Positions 6,296 to 7,581 of a stretch of 7,581 nucleotides of DNA are shown here, piece by piece. Location: assembly GCA_029777145.1 (NCBI GenBank), contig JAKOSS010000952.1, positions 1 to 7,581 of the forward strand, in the 5' to 3' direction. The notes beneath the pieces were generated by a model. It was not told the DNA's origin and searched no databases. It saw nothing but the letters and a program-made list of their open reading frames with translations. Origin of the DNA: Acidobacteriota bacterium (lineage in GTDB: Bacteria > Acidobacteriota > Blastocatellia > Pyrinomonadales > Pyrinomonadaceae). A program made the translations under genes and the position numbers. The stretch's first letter is position 1, and every line of letters begins with the position of its first letter.

Positions 6296-7581
6296 ATGAG
6301 AATCAAACAACTTGCCAAGGTTTTGATGACTGTCTTCTTGGGCTGCGCTTCGGCGCTGTCTTCCGACGGAGACCTGGATTTGTCTTTCAACGCCGGAGTT
6401 GTCTGGCGCGGCGCCGCCGTATTTGATTTTGCGCGGCAAAGAGATGGCAAGATCGTGATCGGCGGCAACTTCACCGTCGTCGACGGGAGGTCATACAACT
6501 GCGTCGCGCGGTTGAACGCCGACGGTTCGCTCGATGGCGCCTTTAACATCGGCCGCGGTGCGGGCTTCAATTCGGTGGGATGCAACGGTGAAGTAAGAGC
6601 CGTCGCGGTCCAACCCGACGGCAAGATCCTCGTCGGCGGAGCATTCAGCACGTTCGGAGATACCGGGCCAACGGAGCTTCGATCATATCTGGCGCGCCTC
6701 AATCCGGACGGTTCGCTGGACGGGTCCTTCATCGGACTGGTTCCGGGCAGCGGACCGAGCGGAGAGATCGACGACATCGCGGTCCAACCCGACGGCAAGA
6801 TCCTGATCGCGAGCTTCAATACGACCCAATACGACGGTGTTTCTGTCGGCTATTTTGCTCGCCTGAACGAGAACGGATCACTTGATACGGATTTCAATAC
6901 GAATTTACAGGGCGGGTTCGACACGTCGACGAAGACGATCGAATTGCAGAGCGATGGCAAGATCCTGGTCGGCGGCCCGTTCACGCAGGTCGGTACCCAT
7001 GCTGCGTCGCATCTCGCGAGGCTCAATTCCGACGGCACGTTCGATGACGCCTTCACCACCAACGGCGGAACCGGGCCTTCAAACGGCGTTCTGGACATCG
7101 TCGTTCAGGCTGACGGGAGGATATTGATCTGCGGTCTGTTCGATGAATTCAACGGAGCGACGGCCCATAGGATAGCCCGACTCGATTCCTCGGGCGCATA
7201 CGACGCATCGTTTGTGTCGCCGGTCGCCGTCAACTCACCGATCGAGTCGCTCGCGATCGACCGGGTCGGTCGAATCCTTGCCGCCGGCGGTTCCGCGTAT
7301 TTTGATGACGGCATTGTTCAGCGGAACGCGATCGCGCGATTGTCGGCCAACGGTTCAGTCGATCCAATCTTTTCAGTCGGCGTCGGTACGAACGGGCCGA
7401 TCACGGTCATCGGTCTTCAGGGAAACGATCTGCTTGTCGCGGGCGGATACACATTGATCCACGGCAAGTCTCAATTGAGTTTCAGCCGACTCTTGCCGAG
7501 CGGGATCGTCAACGCCGACTTCGAGCCCGTGATCGGCTTGCCCGGAACGGTCAACGCAATCGAGATCCAGCCTGACGGCAA
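6296..7581 (+). CDS. Secreted delta-60 repeat protein, 3'-truncated
   Basis: The frame is open from ATG 6296 to the window edge (428 residues, no stop). The start has a strong AGAGGTGA ribosome site. The N-terminus MRIKQLAKVLMTVFLGCASALSS is a signal peptide. A half repeat (DLDLSFNAG) follows, then seven full delta-60 (DUF5122-type) repeats and the beginning of an eighth, each of about 43-49 residues: a strand with QPDGKILVGGxF, a variable stretch, then ARLNxDGSLDxxF. Approximate repeat starts are residues 43, 99, 158, 213, 265, 316, 368 and 419. Repeats 1-5 keep the motif well; 6 and 7 are degenerate (DRVGRILAAGG, GNDLLVAGG). Delta-60 arrays are predicted beta-propeller-like surface or secreted domains, often with C-terminal adhesion or secretion domains; any such part lies off the right edge. 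The function is unknown. It is divergent from the membrane regulator and may be its target. Confidence 0.9.
   Translation, partial: MRIKQLAKVLMTVFLGCASALSSDGDLDLSFNAGVVWRGAAVFDFARQRDGKIVIGGNFTVVDGRSYNCVARLNADGSLDGAFNIGRGAGFNSVGCNGEVRAVAVQPDGKILVGGAFSTFGDTGPTELRSYLARLNPDGSLDGSFIGLVPGSGPSGEIDDIAVQPDGKILIASFNTTQYDGVSVGYFARLNENGSLDTDFNTNLQGGFDTSTKTIELQSDGKILVGGPFTQVGTHAASHLARLNSDGTFDDAFTTNGGTGPSNGVLDIVVQADGRILICGLFDEFNGATAHRIARLDSSGAYDASFVSPVAVNSPIESLAIDRVGRILAAGGSAYFDDGIVQRNAIARLSANGSVDPIFSVGVGTNGPITVIGLQGNDLLVAGGYTLIHGKSQLSFSRLLPSGIVNADFEPVIGLPGTVNAIEIQPDG
6422..7581 (+). repeat. Delta-60 protein repeat array (7 full units plus a partial eighth)
   Basis: The coding units run roughly 6422-6550, 6590-6736, 6767-6898, 6932-7060, 7088-7216, 7241-7378, 7397-7531 and 7550 to the edge. 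Start-to-start spacing is 153-177 bases. Most units have diverged in DNA, but units 2 and 3 share an identical 28-base stretch at 6603-6630 and 6777-6804 that covers the codons for AVQPDGKIL. Confidence 0.88.

Noticed and set aside
6208..6819. A 203-codon - strand ORF opposite the delta-60 gene, with repetitive ILPSGWTA-type segments
   Set aside because: It is the antisense of the repeated delta-60 motif (PDGKI read backwards). The + strand frame has a signal peptide, strong ribosome site and family motifs. It also spans the promoter region.

Overview
The window reads as an ordinary chromosomal stretch from a moderately GC-rich bacterium. My best guess is an Acidobacteriota of the Blastocatellia/Pyrinomonadales type. 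This is an inference from the mix of genes (a CadC-like winged-helix/TolB-like/TPR regulator, a delta-60 repeat secreted protein, and a small protein paired with a nucleotidyltransferase), not from a marker gene. Eight protein-coding genes cover almost everything. I see no rRNA, tRNA, CRISPR array, insertion sequence or phage gene.

Left part (1-2504, all on +): the C-terminal three quarters of glmS, whose start lies off the left edge. It is followed by a short ORF and an AbiEii/DUF6036-like nucleotidyltransferase that overlap by 56 bases, then a DinB-fold protein only 17 bases after the nucleotidyltransferase. The last three look like one transcription unit. The overlapping pair has the layout of a toxin-antitoxin or defence-type module, but its function is not established by the sequence.

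Middle part (2651-4239, +): a two-helix membrane protein of unknown function, followed by a CapA-family (poly-gamma-glutamate capsule type) metallophosphatase-like lipoprotein. The two are translationally adjacent. The CapA gene then runs tail to tail, with a single base between stop codons, into the next gene.

Right part (4241-7581): a 634-residue regulator on the - strand (winged-helix DNA-binding domain, one transmembrane helix, TolB-like periplasmic segment, TPR array). It is divergent from a secreted delta-60 repeat protein on + that runs off the right edge. That last gene has no stop inside the window, so a stop-to-stop ORF search misses it; I translated it by hand. The 150-base divergent intergenic region carries three clear copies and one degenerate copy of a 10-base direct repeat just upstream of the regulator start. 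This resembles an operator for a winged-helix protein of the OmpR/CadC class.

The most interesting items are the overlapping nucleotidyltransferase pair and the repeat-bearing divergent promoter linking the membrane-anchored regulator to the delta-60 protein. Neither is proven to be a new system.
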